This document shows, piece after piece, positions 17,050-26,393 of a DNA stretch of 64,000 nucleotides. Made by a program: the position numbers and the translations under genes. Location: contig NZ_FOGS01000007.1 in the NCBI RefSeq assembly GCF_900111305.1, forward strand, positions 62,001 to 126,000, read 5' to 3'. The DNA comes from Vreelandella subterranea. Its GTDB lineage: Bacteria; Pseudomonadota; Gammaproteobacteria; Pseudomonadales; Halomonadaceae. The notes under the pieces are model-generated. The model was given only the letters and a program-made list of their open reading frames with translations, did not search any database and was not told the origin of the DNA. How positions within the stretch are numbered: position 1 is the first letter of the stretch; each line of letters opens with the position of its first letter.

Positions 17050-18009
17050 GTGACCCAGCCTCTCAACGCCGAGACTTCGCCTTCCTCCCTCACCCTGCCG
17101 GATACGGCGCTGGTGAGCGAGCTTATAACCTTACGTGACTACCTGCGCTGGGTATCCAGCGAGTTCTATCTGGCGGGGCTCTATTACGGCCATGGCACCG
17201 AGTCGGCATGGGACGAAGCCGTTGCCCTGTGTCTGGGGGCGCTGCATTTGCCCTGGAATGTCGACCCAGGGGTACAGGATGCACGTCTGTTGCCGATGGA
17301 GCGCGAGCGCATTGTGACCCTGACCCGTGAGCGAATCACCACGCGTCGCCCGCTGCCTTACCTGCTGGGAGAAGCTTTCTTCGCCGGTTATCCGTTTGAC
17401 GTTGACGAACGCGTGCTGATTCCGCGCTCGCCGATGGCGGAATTGATAGAGGATGGCTTTGCCGCCTGGTTCCCCGAAGAGCCGCCCGAACGGGTGCTGG
17501 ATTTGTGCACCGGCTCCGGCTGTATCGGCATTGCCACCGCGCTTTATTTGCCCACCTGCGAGGTGACGCTGGCCGATATCAGCCAGGAGGCGCTCGCCGT
17601 GGCGCGCCAGAACATCACCCGCCACGATGTCGGCGAGCGCGTACGCGCGGTGGAAGCCGATGTGTTCAGCGGGCTGGAGGGCCAGCGTTTTGATGTCATC
17701 ATTTCGAACCCGCCCTATGTCGACAAGCGTGACCTGGCCACCATGCCCGCCGAATTCCGCCATGAGCCTGCTCTTGCGCTCGGCGCGGGCAGCGACGGTC
17801 TGGATATCGTGCGGCGCATCCTGCGCGAAGCACGTGCACACCTGACCGATGAAGGGTGGCTGATTGTCGAGGTGGGTAACTCAGACCGCCATGTGGAGGC
17901 TGCCTTTCCCGAGGTGGCGTTCATGTGGCTTGAATTCGAGCGTGGCGGCCAGGGCGTCTTTGCCCTGAGCGCCGCTGAACTCGACGCCCATGCGGCGTCT
18001 TTTGCGTGA
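17050..18009 (+). CDS. prmB: Ribosomal protein L3 glutamine methyltransferase PrmB
   Basis: 319 residues from GTG 17050, with AGGAG six bases upstream; the overlapping ATG would hit TGA at once. The SAM-binding motif [14 protein letters not shown] and the catalytic ISNPPYVD mark it as an N5-glutamine methyltransferase. The L3-specific branch (PrmB) is supported by its place directly before aroC and divergent from smrB, as in E. coli. It methylates Gln in L3 during ribosome assembly. The upstream gap of about 155 bases shows no other gene. Confidence 0.92.
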   Translation: MTQPLNAETSPSSLTLPDTALVSELITLRDYLRWVSSEFYLAGLYYGHGTESAWDEAVALCLGALHLPWNVDPGVQDARLLPMERERIVTLTRERITTRRPLPYLLGEAFFAGYPFDVDERVLIPRSPMAELIEDGFAAWFPEEPPERVLDLCTGSGCIGIATALYLPTCEVTLADISQEALAVARQNITRHDVGERVRAVEADVFSGLEGQRFDVIISNPPYVDKRDLATMPAEFRHEPALALGAGSDGLDIVRRILREARAHLTDEGWLIVEVGNSDRHVEAAFPEVAFMWLEFERGGQGVFALSAAELDAHAASFA

Positions 18010-18022
18010 GGAGCTAAGGCTC

Positions 18023-19114
18023 ATGTCCGGCAATACATTTGGCAAACTATTTACCGTCACCACCTTCGGGGAAAGCCACGGCCCGGCGCTAGGCGCGATC
18101 GTCGATGGCTGCCCGCCGGGGCTGCCCCTATCCGAGGCGGATTTACAGCACGACCTGGACCGCCGCCGCCCCGGCAGCTCGCGGTATACCACCCAGCGCC
18201 AAGAAGCGGATCAGGTGAAAATCCTGTCGGGGGTTTTCGAAGGCAAAACGACCGGAACCTCGATTGGCTTGCTCATCGAGAACACCGATCAACGCTCGAA
18301 AGATTATTCAAAAATCAAGGATCAGTTCCGCCCCGCCCACGCGGACTACACCTACCACCACAAATATGGTCACCGTGACTATCGTGGCGGCGGGCGCTCG
18401 AGCGCCCGGGAAACCGCGGTACGCGTCGCTGCGGGCGCCATCGCCAAGCAGTACCTGGCGGCTCAGGGCGTGCAGGTGCGTGGCTACATGAGCCAGCTTG
18501 GCCCGATCAAGATCGATTTCCACTCCTGGGATGCCGTCGGACAGAACGCGTTTTTCTGCCCCGATCCCGCCAGAGTGCCGGAGCTTGAAGATTACATGGA
18601 TCAGCTGCGCCGTGATCAGGATTCCGTCGGCGCGGAGATCACCGTGGTGGCCGAGGGCGTGCCGGTCGGGCTGGGTGAGCCGGTATTTGATCGCCTGGAT
18701 GCTGATCTGGCGCATGGTTTGATGAGTATCAATGCGGTAAAAGGGATTGAGATTGGCGCCGGATTTGGCTGCGTTGATCAACGGGGCAGTGAGCATCGCG
18801 ACGAGATGACGCCGGAGGGCTTTTTGTCCAACCACGCCGGTGGGGTGCTGGGCGGGATTTCCAGCGGCCAGCCCATTGTGGCCCGCCTGGCGCTGAAGCC
18901 GACGTCAAGCATCACCACGCCGGGGCGCTCGATCGACGTCAACGGCAACGCCGTCGAGGTGGTGACCAAAGGCCGTCACGACCCTTGCGTGGGTATTCGC
19001 GCAACGCCCATCGCGGAAGCGATGATGGCGATCACGCTGATGGACCACTGGCTACGTCAGCGAGGGCAAAACGGTGAGGTAAGCGTTGATACGCCACGGC
19101 TAACCCAACGCTAG
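18023..19114 (+). CDS. aroC: Chorismate synthase AroC
   Basis: 363 residues from ATG 18023. The frame opens upstream inside prmB, but [10 protein letters not shown] is the standard AroC N-terminus and GAGGAG lies nine bases before it. Motifs: [31 protein letters not shown] and [10 protein letters not shown] near the flavin/EPSP site, and [15 protein letters not shown]. The enzyme makes chorismate from EPSP using reduced FMN. It follows prmB by 13 bases as an operon. Confidence 0.97.
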   Translation: MSGNTFGKLFTVTTFGESHGPALGAIVDGCPPGLPLSEADLQHDLDRRRPGSSRYTTQRQEADQVKILSGVFEGKTTGTSIGLLIENTDQRSKDYSKIKDQFRPAHADYTYHHKYGHRDYRGGGRSSARETAVRVAAGAIAKQYLAAQGVQVRGYMSQLGPIKIDFHSWDAVGQNAFFCPDPARVPELEDYMDQLRRDQDSVGAEITVVAEGVPVGLGEPVFDRLDADLAHGLMSINAVKGIEIGAGFGCVDQRGSEHRDEMTPEGFLSNHAGGVLGGISSGQPIVARLALKPTSSITTPGRSIDVNGNAVEVVTKGRHDPCVGIRATPIAEAMMAITLMDHWLRQRGQNGEVSVDTPRLTQR

Positions 19115-19187
19115 CGGCAAGGTGTCCTTCGTATATCGCTGCTACACTTAAATAAAACAAGATTGGTTAATAAAGCAGGAGCCGCCG

Positions 19188-19583
19188 ATGAAGATTAACG
19201 TTGAGTTCGATCTCACCCCCGATGAGTTTCGCCAGGCGTTGGGGTTGCCCGATGTTGAAGCGTTCCAGCAACATTTGCTTGATAACATTCAGCGGCAAAT
19301 GGAGTCCGGGGTTGAAGGGTATGATCCCATGAGCCTGATGCGGCCCTTCCTGCAGCAGCCCATGATGCAGCAGGGCCTTTCTCAGGGGTTGTCCAACTTT
19401 GGCACCTATCAGCAGATGATGCTTGATATGTTGAAGCAGGCCGGGAACGCCAGTACCAGTAGTAGCGGCGCTCCCGAAGAGGACAAAACTCAAAAAAGTA
19501 GCACGACAAGTACCAAGAGCACCGATGCCAATGCCAAGGCAACGGCATCTTCCCGTTCACGGGCAAAACGGAAAGCGGAGTGA
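19188..19583 (+). CDS. DUF6489-like protein at the PHA locus
   Basis: 131 residues. The first half reads MKINVEFDLTPDEFRQALGLPDVEAF and resembles the small DUF6489 family found next to PHA genes; roughly residues 1-60 look folded, while residues 85-131 are Ser/Thr/Lys/Ala-rich and disordered, similar to PHA-granule proteins. AGGAG lies seven bases upstream. It precedes the phasin gene; a role at the granule surface is inference from context. Confidence 0.7.
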   Translation: MKINVEFDLTPDEFRQALGLPDVEAFQQHLLDNIQRQMESGVEGYDPMSLMRPFLQQPMMQQGLSQGLSNFGTYQQMMLDMLKQAGNASTSSSGAPEEDKTQKSSTTSTKSTDANAKATASSRSRAKRKAE

Positions 19584-19692
19584 ACGGAAAGCAGTGCGAT
19601 CTATGAGGGTAATGTCGCCAGGGCACGACCAAAGCGTTAGAAGCCGTTTTCGTCTAGGTAGTTGCAACACACCCTGTCAAGGATTACTCTTT

Positions 19693-19706
19693 TTGCAGTG
19701 CAGCAA
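19693..19706. promoter_or_regulatory. TTGC-N6-GCAA palindrome upstream of the phasin gene
   Basis: TTGCAGTGCAGCAA has perfect TTGC/GCAA half-sites and resembles the TGC-rich sites reported for PhaR-type repressors of phasin genes. It sits about 60 bases before the phasin start. No phaR is in the window, so the link is inference. Confidence 0.4.
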
Positions 19707-19766
19707 TTTGCGTTTGTGTGAGTCACTCTCGGCTCATGCCAAGGAACGAAAAGAGGAGTAGACACC

Positions 19767-20198
19767 ATGCAAGATAAAATGATGGACGCCTTCAACGCCC
19801 AAACCCGCCAGATGTTTGAGCCGATGCGCAAGATTAACTCGCTGATGCTCAACAACATGGAAAAGATGACCCAATATCAGCTGGAGGCGATGAAGCGCTA
19901 CAGCCAGATGGGCACCGAACGCCTGCGTAACGCCACCGACATTCAGGATGCTGAAAGCCTGCGCGATTTCGGCACGCAGCAAGCAGCTATGATGAACGAG
20001 CTGTCGCAGCAAATGCAGGAAGACGCTCGCGTGATGAGCGAGATGAGCCTTGAATTCAAGGCAGAAATGGAAAAACTGTTTGGTGAAGCAGGCAAGCAAA
20101 TGGCCGACCAGGCCAGCGCCGCGGCCAAAGGTGAGCAGCCCTCCGCCAAGGGTGAGCAGCCCGCGAAAGCGAGCAGCCAGTCATCGCGTAAAAGCTGA
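19767..20198 (+). CDS. phaP: Phasin (PHA granule-associated protein)
   Basis: 143 residues, all-helical and amphipathic with regular heptad-like spacing, lacking a signal peptide. It matches phasin family 2: MMDAFNAQTRQMFEPMRKINSL, ending in an Ala/Gln/Lys-rich tail. Phasins coat PHA granules and control their number and size. The tail contains a direct repeat of KGEQP(A/S)K units (20128-20165). AGAGGAG lies eight bases before the ATG. A GC-rich hairpin follows, before phaC, which would let phaP be made in excess over the synthase. Confidence 0.92.
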   Translation: MQDKMMDAFNAQTRQMFEPMRKINSLMLNNMEKMTQYQLEAMKRYSQMGTERLRNATDIQDAESLRDFGTQQAAMMNELSQQMQEDARVMSEMSLEFKAEMEKLFGEAGKQMADQASAAAKGEQPSAKGEQPAKASSQSSRKS

Positions 20199-20213
20199 TT
20201 GACCCGATTGATC

Positions 20214-20233
20214 GCGGCGCCCAAGGGCGCCGC
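20214..20233 (+). terminator. Hairpin between phaP and phaC
   Basis: GCGGCGCCC (20214-20222) pairs with 20225-20233 in a very tight GC-rich stem, followed by GCCTATTTTG. It may be a partial terminator giving more phaP than phaC message. Confidence 0.55.
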
Positions 20234-20308
20234 GCCTATTTTGAGCCTTTGATTACCTGCCATCATACGGGTTGCGTATGGGTTGCGCGCCGGTAGAGGA
20301 GAATGAAG

Positions 20309-22156
20309 ATGTCAGCAGAGTGGGAATTACCGCCCCATGGCCTGTCTCAAGAAGAGCTGGACGCCTGGAACGCTCAGCTAAAAGATATTGGTGAGCAGTA
20401 TCAAGGTCTCATGCAGGATCTGTTATCGCGCATTGCGCCTAGCGAAGCGGCCGACTCCGTGTATAGCGATATGCGGGAAAGCTTTGAAGCCGGGGCGCAA
20501 TCATTAATGCAGAACCCGACGTTATTATGGCAGACCCAGGCACGCCTGCTGCAGGACCAGTGGCTGCTATGGCAGCAGGGCATGCGGGCGATGGCCGGTG
20601 AAGAGGTATCGCCATTGGTCACGCCGGAGAAAGGTGACCGGCGGTTCAAGGACGAGGCCTGGACCCGGGAACCCCACTTCATGGCCATCATGCAGCAGTA
20701 TCTGCTGTTTTCCCAGATGGTGGACGAGCTGGTGGATAGCTTGAGCGGCATGGATGAAACCCATAAGCGCAACCTGGCCTTTTACGCCCGCCAGGTGGTC
20801 AATGCCATGTCGCCGACCAACTTTGTATCGACGAACCCCGAGGTCATGCGCCGCACGCTGGAAACCAAGGGACAGAATCTGGTGGAAGGTCTTGAGCGGC
20901 TGCGCGAAGACCTGGCCAATTCCGCCGAAGGCATCAACGTCCGCATGACCGACCGCAGCGCCTTTGGCGTGGGCGAGAACATTGCCGTTACCCCGGGAGC
21001 GGTAGTGTATGAAAATGAATTGATGCAGCTGATCCAGTACACGCCCACCACCGAAAAAACCTATAAAACACCGTTGCTGGTCGTGCCGCCGTGGATCAAC
21101 AAGTACTACGTGCTTGATCTGCGCCAGGATAATTCAATGATGAAGTGGCTGGTCGACCAGGGGCACACCGTGTTCCTGATCTCCTGGCGCAACCCGGGGC
21201 CGGAACAGCGCGACATTACCTGGGCTGACTACATGCAGCTGGGCCCGATCACCGCCATGGAAGCGATCGAAAAAGCCTGTGGCGAGAAGTCGGTCAATCT
21301 GTTGAGTTATTGCGTTGGCGGCACGCTTACGGCATCAACCGTGGCCTATCTCACCAGCACGCGGCGTGGTCGCAAGGTCAAATCGGTGACCTACATGGCC
21401 ACTTTGCAGGATTTCCGCGATCCCGGCGATATCGGCGTATTCCTCAATGAACGCGTCGTAGAGGGCATTGAAGAGAACATGCAGTTGAAAGGTTATCTAG
21501 ACGGGCGCTCAATGGCCTATACCTTTAACCTGCTGCGTGAAAACGATCTTTTCTGGTCGTTCTACATCAATAATTATCTGAAAGGTGAAACCCCGGCCGC
21601 CTTCGACCTGCTCTACTGGAACACGGACGGCACCAACCTGCCTGCCGGTACCCATGCCTGGTACCTGCGGCACATGTACCTGGAGAACAAGCTGGTCGAG
21701 CCCGGTGGTATCGAACTGGACGGAGTGAAGATCGATCTCAGGAAGATATCGGCGCCCAGCTATTTCGTGTCGGCCAAGGAAGACCATATCGCCAAATGGA
21801 ACAGCTCCTACTACGGTGCGCTGTTGCCCAAAGGGCCAGCCACCTTTGTGCTGGGTGGCTCGGGGCATATTGCCGGTATCGTCAACCCGCCGCATAAGCA
21901 AAAATATGGTTACTGGACGAACGATCAACTGCCTGAAAGCCATGACGCCTGGTTTGAGGGGGCGACCTTCAATGAAGGGTCTTGGTGGCCTCACTGGCAG
22001 GCCTGGATCACCGAAAATGGCTACGCGGACCCGGATCCGAAAAAAATGGTTGCCGCGCGTCAGCCGGGTGAGGGCGAGTTGAGCGTGATCGAGCCCGCCC
22101 CCGGGCGCTATGTCAAAACCACGATTCCTGAGGTGTTGGGTGAAACACCTGAATAG
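20309..22156 (+). CDS. phaC: Class I polyhydroxyalkanoate synthase PhaC
   Basis: 615 residues. The lipase-like box is LSYCVGGTL with the catalytic Cys near residue 335; the Asp and His are likely in SAKEDHIAKW and GGSGHIAGIV. It polymerises hydroxyacyl-CoA (for example 3-hydroxybutyryl-CoA) at the granule surface. ATG 20309 (MSAEWELPP) is preferred to the ATG six bases earlier because AGAGGAG is then eight bases away. The length is typical of class I. phaA and phaB are not in view. A terminator follows. Confidence 0.95.
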   Translation: MSAEWELPPHGLSQEELDAWNAQLKDIGEQYQGLMQDLLSRIAPSEAADSVYSDMRESFEAGAQSLMQNPTLLWQTQARLLQDQWLLWQQGMRAMAGEEVSPLVTPEKGDRRFKDEAWTREPHFMAIMQQYLLFSQMVDELVDSLSGMDETHKRNLAFYARQVVNAMSPTNFVSTNPEVMRRTLETKGQNLVEGLERLREDLANSAEGINVRMTDRSAFGVGENIAVTPGAVVYENELMQLIQYTPTTEKTYKTPLLVVPPWINKYYVLDLRQDNSMMKWLVDQGHTVFLISWRNPGPEQRDITWADYMQLGPITAMEAIEKACGEKSVNLLSYCVGGTLTASTVAYLTSTRRGRKVKSVTYMATLQDFRDPGDIGVFLNERVVEGIEENMQLKGYLDGRSMAYTFNLLRENDLFWSFYINNYLKGETPAAFDLLYWNTDGTNLPAGTHAWYLRHMYLENKLVEPGGIELDGVKIDLRKISAPSYFVSAKEDHIAKWNSSYYGALLPKGPATFVLGGSGHIAGIVNPPHKQKYGYWTNDQLPESHDAWFEGATFNEGSWWPHWQAWITENGYADPDPKKMVAARQPGEGELSVIEPAPGRYVKTTIPEVLGETPE

Positions 22157-22182
22157 GTGATCCCGTACGCTGTGCCCGATAT

Positions 22183-22211
22183 AGCCCTGCTTTCACCGGC
22201 GGGGCTTTTTT
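22183..22211 (+). terminator. Rho-independent terminator of phaC
   Basis: AGCCC (22183-22187) pairs with GGGCT (22202-22206), extended by partly paired bases, and is followed by six T residues, starting 26 bases past the phaC stop. Confidence 0.75.
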
Positions 22212-22237
22212 CGTATGGCCAGACAATCGACGGTGTC

Positions 22238-22321
22238 GCTGACATAATGTCGCATCAGGGTTGCGGAAACCTGGGATCTGGCTATGGTGACGGTACTTTT
22301 GAAATGTCAGCAATGTCAGCA
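22238..22321. promoter_or_regulatory. Repeated ATGTCAGC operator-like motifs upstream of the copper chaperone genes
   Basis: Two perfect tandem copies of ATGTCAGCA (22304-22321) and one inverted GCTGACAT (22238-22245), which lies next to the palindrome GACATAATGTC (22241-22251). They lie 80-160 bases before the PCuAC start, where a regulator could bind. A promoter-like -10 (TAAAAT) is near 22353. No regulator gene is adjacent. Confidence 0.4.
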
Positions 22322-22398
22322 CCTAAGCGTTTAGCGTATCTGCTGATGGGATAAAATAGTGTCGAATATTTCAATCCTTTGCCAAGTGGGGAAATAAG

Positions 22399-22851
22399 AT
22401 GGTCAGTCACCTATTCAAGACGCCTCGGCTGTTGGCCGGTGGCATGCTGCTGATGTTGATCACCGCTGGGCATGCCAGCGGGCAGGACGTACAGGTCAGC
22501 AACGCGCGATTGAGCTTGTTGCCCGGTGAACAGCCGGGAGCTGGGTATTTTCAGCTGCATAACACTGGTGACGAGACAGCTGTTTTAGTCGGCGCGCAAA
22601 GCGAGGCCTTTGAAGATGTCGAGATCCATATGAGCAGCGATGAAAACGGCATGGCGCATATGCACGCCATGGAACAGGTGGCAGTCGAGGCGGGGGAGCG
22701 TTTCGAGTTTGCTCCTAAAGGCCATCACTTGATGTTTATCGGGCGTAAGCAGGCACTGGCTGAAGGGGAGGATGTCGAGGTGCTTCTGCAATTTGGCGAT
22801 GAGCAGCGATTGCCGGTCACGTTCGAAGTGGTATCGCCCGCAGCGCTTTAA
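22399..22851 (+). CDS. Periplasmic copper chaperone PCu(A)C-family protein
   Basis: 150 residues with a signal peptide (cleavage near residue 27). The copper-binding pattern H-x-M near EIHMSSDENGMAHMHAM and HHLMFIGRK matches the H(M)X10MX21HXM motif of PCuAC. The family delivers Cu(I) to the CuA or CuB centres of cytochrome oxidase. It is followed 24 bases later by a SCO gene, the usual partner. GGGGAAAT precedes the ATG. Confidence 0.92.
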   Translation: MVSHLFKTPRLLAGGMLLMLITAGHASGQDVQVSNARLSLLPGEQPGAGYFQLHNTGDETAVLVGAQSEAFEDVEIHMSSDENGMAHMHAMEQVAVEAGERFEFAPKGHHLMFIGRKQALAEGEDVEVLLQFGDEQRLPVTFEVVSPAAL

Positions 22852-22875
22852 TACGCTTTCACGCAGGATGAGTTA

Positions 22876-23457
22876 ATGGTTATGCGGTTGTTAATTTTAC
22901 TTGTTTCACTGTTGCTTGTGGGCTGTGGTGATCGCAATTGGCGCACGGCAGAGACCTCGGAAATCATGCCGCTGCTGGATTTTTCGCTGATTGATGAGAA
23001 CGGTCAGGCCGTTGAGGCTGAAGATTATCAGGGTAAGGTCACACTGGTTTACTTTGGGTATACCTATTGTCCGGATGTGTGCCCGATTACCTTGGCCAGG
23101 CTGGCAGGAACCTTAAACCGTTTGGACGATGATGTCCGTGAAGATATCCAGGTACTGTTTATCTCCGTTGACCCGCAGCGTGATACTCCCGAGGTGGTAA
23201 AGCGTTACACCAATGCGTTTGGTTCCGAGTTTATTGGCATTACCGGTGAGCTGGCGGAAATAGACGCGTTGACCAATCGCATGCGCGTTACGTATGACTA
23301 CGAAGAGCCCAATCAGCGCGGCGACTATATCGTGACGCACACGAGCGCGGTGTTCGCATTTGATCGGGAAGGGGGCGCACAATTCCTGATACGTGATTCG
23401 CACCCCATTTCTGACGCGGTAGCGGATATCAATCGGCTGGTGAATGACGGTGCCTGA
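22876..23457 (+). CDS. SCO1/SenC-family copper metallochaperone, lipoprotein
   Basis: 193 residues with the lipobox LLVGC (Cys near residue 17). The copper-binding pair is YCPDVCP (Cys65 and Cys69) and the conserved His is in IVTHTSAVF. SCO proteins act with PCuAC in assembling the CuA centre of cytochrome c oxidase. AGGATG precedes ATG 22876 at good spacing. It is co-transcribed with the PCuAC gene (24-base gap) and converges on a small secreted protein gene, with only one base between stops. Confidence 0.92.
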   Translation: MVMRLLILLVSLLLVGCGDRNWRTAETSEIMPLLDFSLIDENGQAVEAEDYQGKVTLVYFGYTYCPDVCPITLARLAGTLNRLDDDVREDIQVLFISVDPQRDTPEVVKRYTNAFGSEFIGITGELAEIDALTNRMRVTYDYEEPNQRGDYIVTHTSAVFAFDREGGAQFLIRDSHPISDAVADINRLVNDGA

Positions 23458-23458
23458 A

Positions 23459-23800
23459 TTACTGGCAGGCAACAGAGAGGCTACAGCGTGACTTGTAGCG
23501 GCTCGATTTTATGTCCAGTTCGACGCTGTCGTGTTGCGTATCGTAAAGAAACGAGGCGTAACCCCTCTTTGACGATGAAGTGCGGTATAGGCCGCAAATG
23601 GTATAGCCGTACTGTACTTTCTGAAGCTTTGAAAGCTCGATGTCGCCAGGATTGTGGTTAATCTCCTGCGCCAGAGCGTGCTGGATATCTTCATCCATAT
23701 TGTTGTCGGACAGAGCCTGGCCACCAAAAATGACCCCGCCCAAGAGCAGTGAGAGAAGTAGCGGAATAACGACCAGTAATAAAAAGGGGCGAGACGTCAA
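23459..23800 (-). CDS. Hypothetical secreted or membrane-anchored protein
   Basis: 113 residues from TTG 23800. The N-terminus (about residues 4-25) is one strongly hydrophobic segment, so the protein is exported or anchored; a soluble part follows with four Cys (near positions 69, 106, 112 and close) that could form disulfides. AGGAG lies nine bases before TTG. I do not recognise the family. It sits between SCO and lnt on the opposite strand from SCO. Confidence 0.55.
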   Translation of the reverse strand: MTSRPFLLLVVIPLLLSLLLGGVIFGGQALSDNNMDEDIQHALAQEINHNPGDIELSKLQKVQYGYTICGLYRTSSSKRGYASFLYDTQHDSVELDIKSSRYKSRCSLSVACQ

Positions 23801-23891
23801 CTTGGCAGTCTCCTGTATCGATTGGGTGGAAAAAAGCGGTGACTAACGGTTTCCGCGTAAACCACTCGGCGTCGCTTACCAGGCTGACAGT

Positions 23892-25358
23892 TTACCGGCG
23901 GTGCGTTCGTCGCACACCCACAAGTGCCATCAGTGCGGCTAAAAACCACACCGGCCAGCTACCCATGCGGGTAAACGGCGTTAGCCCCTGGGTAGCGTAG
24001 AACTCGCCGGTGAGCGATGCGATCTCGAATTGAGCGGCACGTTCGACGATGCGTCCCTGGGCATCAATGATCGCGGTAATGCCGTTGCTGGTAGCGCGCA
24101 GCACGTAGCGGCCATTTTCCAGCGCCCTGAGCCGTGCCATCTGCAGGTGCTGGTGCGGGCCGATCGAGGCGCCAAACCAGGTGTCGTTGGACAGCGTCAT
24201 CAATACATCGCTTTCCCTGGCGCGGCTGGCCACCAACTGTGGGTAAATGATTTCATAGCAGATGGCATTGCCGATGCTGACCCCCGCGGCCTCCATTGGC
24301 GCCTGGTCGGGGGCGCCTTTGGTAAAGCTCGACATGGGCAAATTGAAAAAGTTGATGGCACCGCGCAGCAGGCTTTCCAGCGGCAGGTATTCGCCGAAGG
24401 GCACCAAATGCTCTTTTTGATAGCTGCCCTCGACATTCCCTACACCCACCACGCTGTTGAAGTAGCGGTCGTTGATGTCGCGCTGGACAATGCCGGTCAT
24501 CAGTGCCGTGTCAGTGGGCAGATTGCTTTGTACGCGCTCAAGCACCGGGCGTGCCTGGGTTTCCATCATGGGCAGAGCAGTTTCCGGCCACACAATCAGG
24601 TCAACGTCATCGGCGACGTCGCGGGTCAAATCGCTGTAGATGTTGGCGGCATTGCGCTGGCCTTCAGGGGTCCATTTTTCCAGCTGGGGAAGGTTGCCCT
24701 GCAACAGTGCGACCCGCGTGGGTGTTTCGGCGGGCGTGGTCCACTGCGTGGGCAACGCCAGAGGTATCAGCCAGATAGCCGCCAGTGGTGCGAGCGTCCA
24801 CCATTGGCGGCGCAGCAGCAACGCCGCGCCGAGTGAGCCACTGAGGGCAACCAGCAGCGATAGTAGATAAACGCCGCCGATGGGCGCCCAGGCAGCCAGT
24901 GGCGAGTCCACATACCCTGACCCCAACAATAACCAGGGAAACCCGGTGAATAGATAGGTGCGCAGGACTTCTCCCAGCACCCAGATACCGGCAAAGCTGA
25001 CGAGCGCCAGTCGGGGGCCGGTAAAGCGGCGGTAGAGCCAAAGCGTGGCGGCGAAAAACAGCGCCAGTACGCAGACGAACAGGGCGGTGAGCAACAGCGC
25101 AAGCGGTACGCCGGTATAACCGTAGTCATGAATCGATACGTAGACCCAGGAAGCACCACTGCCAAACAGTGCCACCCCGTAGAGCCACCCCTTGAGGGCC
25201 GCCTGGGCAGCGGTGAGCTGATGCGTGCCTGCGTACATCAGGCCTGCGGCCACCGGCCCTAACCACCATAGCTCAAATGGCGACGCCGTCAGCGTAGTAA
25301 AGCCGCCAGCCAGCAGTGCGGCGATTAGCTGTCGATACACAGCCGGGATGCTACCCAT
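23892..25358 (-). CDS. lnt: Apolipoprotein N-acyltransferase Lnt
   Basis: 488 residues. The N-terminal half has about six to seven membrane helices; the C-terminal half is a nitrilase-type domain with the Glu-Lys-Cys triad visible as WPETALP, KEHLVPFGEY and NAICYEIIYP. It adds the third acyl chain to lipoproteins in the inner membrane. The gene is last in miaB-ybeZ-ybeY-corC-lnt (minus strand), the standard order. The corC stop is 43 bases upstream. Confidence 0.97.
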   Translation of the reverse strand: MGSIPAVYRQLIAALLAGGFTTLTASPFELWWLGPVAAGLMYAGTHQLTAAQAALKGWLYGVALFGSGASWVYVSIHDYGYTGVPLALLLTALFVCVLALFFAATLWLYRRFTGPRLALVSFAGIWVLGEVLRTYLFTGFPWLLLGSGYVDSPLAAWAPIGGVYLLSLLVALSGSLGAALLLRRQWWTLAPLAAIWLIPLALPTQWTTPAETPTRVALLQGNLPQLEKWTPEGQRNAANIYSDLTRDVADDVDLIVWPETALPMMETQARPVLERVQSNLPTDTALMTGIVQRDINDRYFNSVVGVGNVEGSYQKEHLVPFGEYLPLESLLRGAINFFNLPMSSFTKGAPDQAPMEAAGVSIGNAICYEIIYPQLVASRARESDVLMTLSNDTWFGASIGPHQHLQMARLRALENGRYVLRATSNGITAIIDAQGRIVERAAQFEIASLTGEFYATQGLTPFTRMGSWPVWFLAALMALVGVRRTHRR

Positions 25359-25401
25359 AGCGAGATATCCTTATGTCCAGGACGGGGGTGAGGCGTGAAG
25401 G

Positions 25402-26292
25402 CTAGGTGTCGCTCTGCTCGTCGTCGCTGCTGTCAGGGCGATGTTCCCGGTAGGCCTCAAGCAGGCGGATGCGGCGGTTGTCGGCGTTGAGGACCTCAAA
25501 GCGCCAGCCGCCCAGGTGGGTATATTCGCCGCGTTGCGGCAGGTGGCCAAATTGCTGCATCACCAGCCCGCCGATGGTATCGAATTCATCGTCAGAGAAC
25601 TGGGTGTCGAAGTGCTCGTTAAAGTCATCAATGGTGGTCAGCGCGCGGATGGCAAAGTGCTTATTGTCCAGCTCGCGAATATCCTCTTCCTCGTCGGCGT
25701 CATGCTCATCTTCGATATTACCGACAATCTGCTCAAGAATATCCTCGATGGTAATAATGCCCGCCGTGCCACCGTACTCGTCGACCACAACCGCCATGTG
25801 GTTATGGGTATCGCGGAACTCTTTAAGCAGGCTATTGAGCCGTTTGGATTCAGGAATGAACATCGCCGAGCGAACGATATCAGCCAGTTGAAACGCATCG
25901 CGTTCGGCCTGGGTCTGGGAAAGCAGCGGCAACAGATCCTTGACCAGCAAAATGCCTTTTACATCGTCAAGGTTTTCGCCAATCACTGGATAGCGCGAGT
26001 GGCCGGTCTCCTGGATGAGCGCCAGGTACTCTTCACTGGTCTGATCAAGGGTGATCGCCGAGATCTGCGAGCGGGGGATGAGGATTTCGCGAACCTGTTG
26101 ATCGCTGATTTCCAGTGCGCCTTCAATGATCATGATGGCGTCCTGGTCAAGCTTTAAACGCCCCGCCGCGTGGCGTAGAAATTCCAGTAACTCATCGCGG
26201 GAGCTGGGTTCGTCGTTGTCGCCCGAAAGGGCGCTAAAGAGTTTCTCGAGCCAGGATCGTTGATTGGCGTTGCTCGATCGGTCTTCGCTCAT
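25402..26292 (-). CDS. corC: HlyC/CorC-family transporter-associated protein, CBS domains
   Basis: 296 residues. Two CBS domains lie at about residues 65-185 (IPRSQISAI, then VVDEYGGTAGIITIEDILEQIVG), and the C-terminal CorC/HlyC domain covers FNEHFDTQFSDDEFDTIGGLVM. The family is linked to magnesium/cobalt efflux with CorA. It follows ybeY by 100 bases and precedes lnt, as in E. coli. Confidence 0.95.
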   Translation of the reverse strand: MSEDRSSNANQRSWLEKLFSALSGDNDEPSSRDELLEFLRHAAGRLKLDQDAIMIIEGALEISDQQVREILIPRSQISAITLDQTSEEYLALIQETGHSRYPVIGENLDDVKGILLVKDLLPLLSQTQAERDAFQLADIVRSAMFIPESKRLNSLLKEFRDTHNHMAVVVDEYGGTAGIITIEDILEQIVGNIEDEHDADEEEDIRELDNKHFAIRALTTIDDFNEHFDTQFSDDEFDTIGGLVMQQFGHLPQRGEYTHLGGWRFEVLNADNRRIRLLEAYREHRPDSSDDEQSDT

Positions 26293-26393
26293 GCAGGTAA
26301 TCTCTTGTTGACGGACTCAGGTAGCGTGATTCGAAAGGACGTTTTATCACTGACCAGGGGCGCGGTGCCAGTTCAACGTATGGGCCTTAAGTC

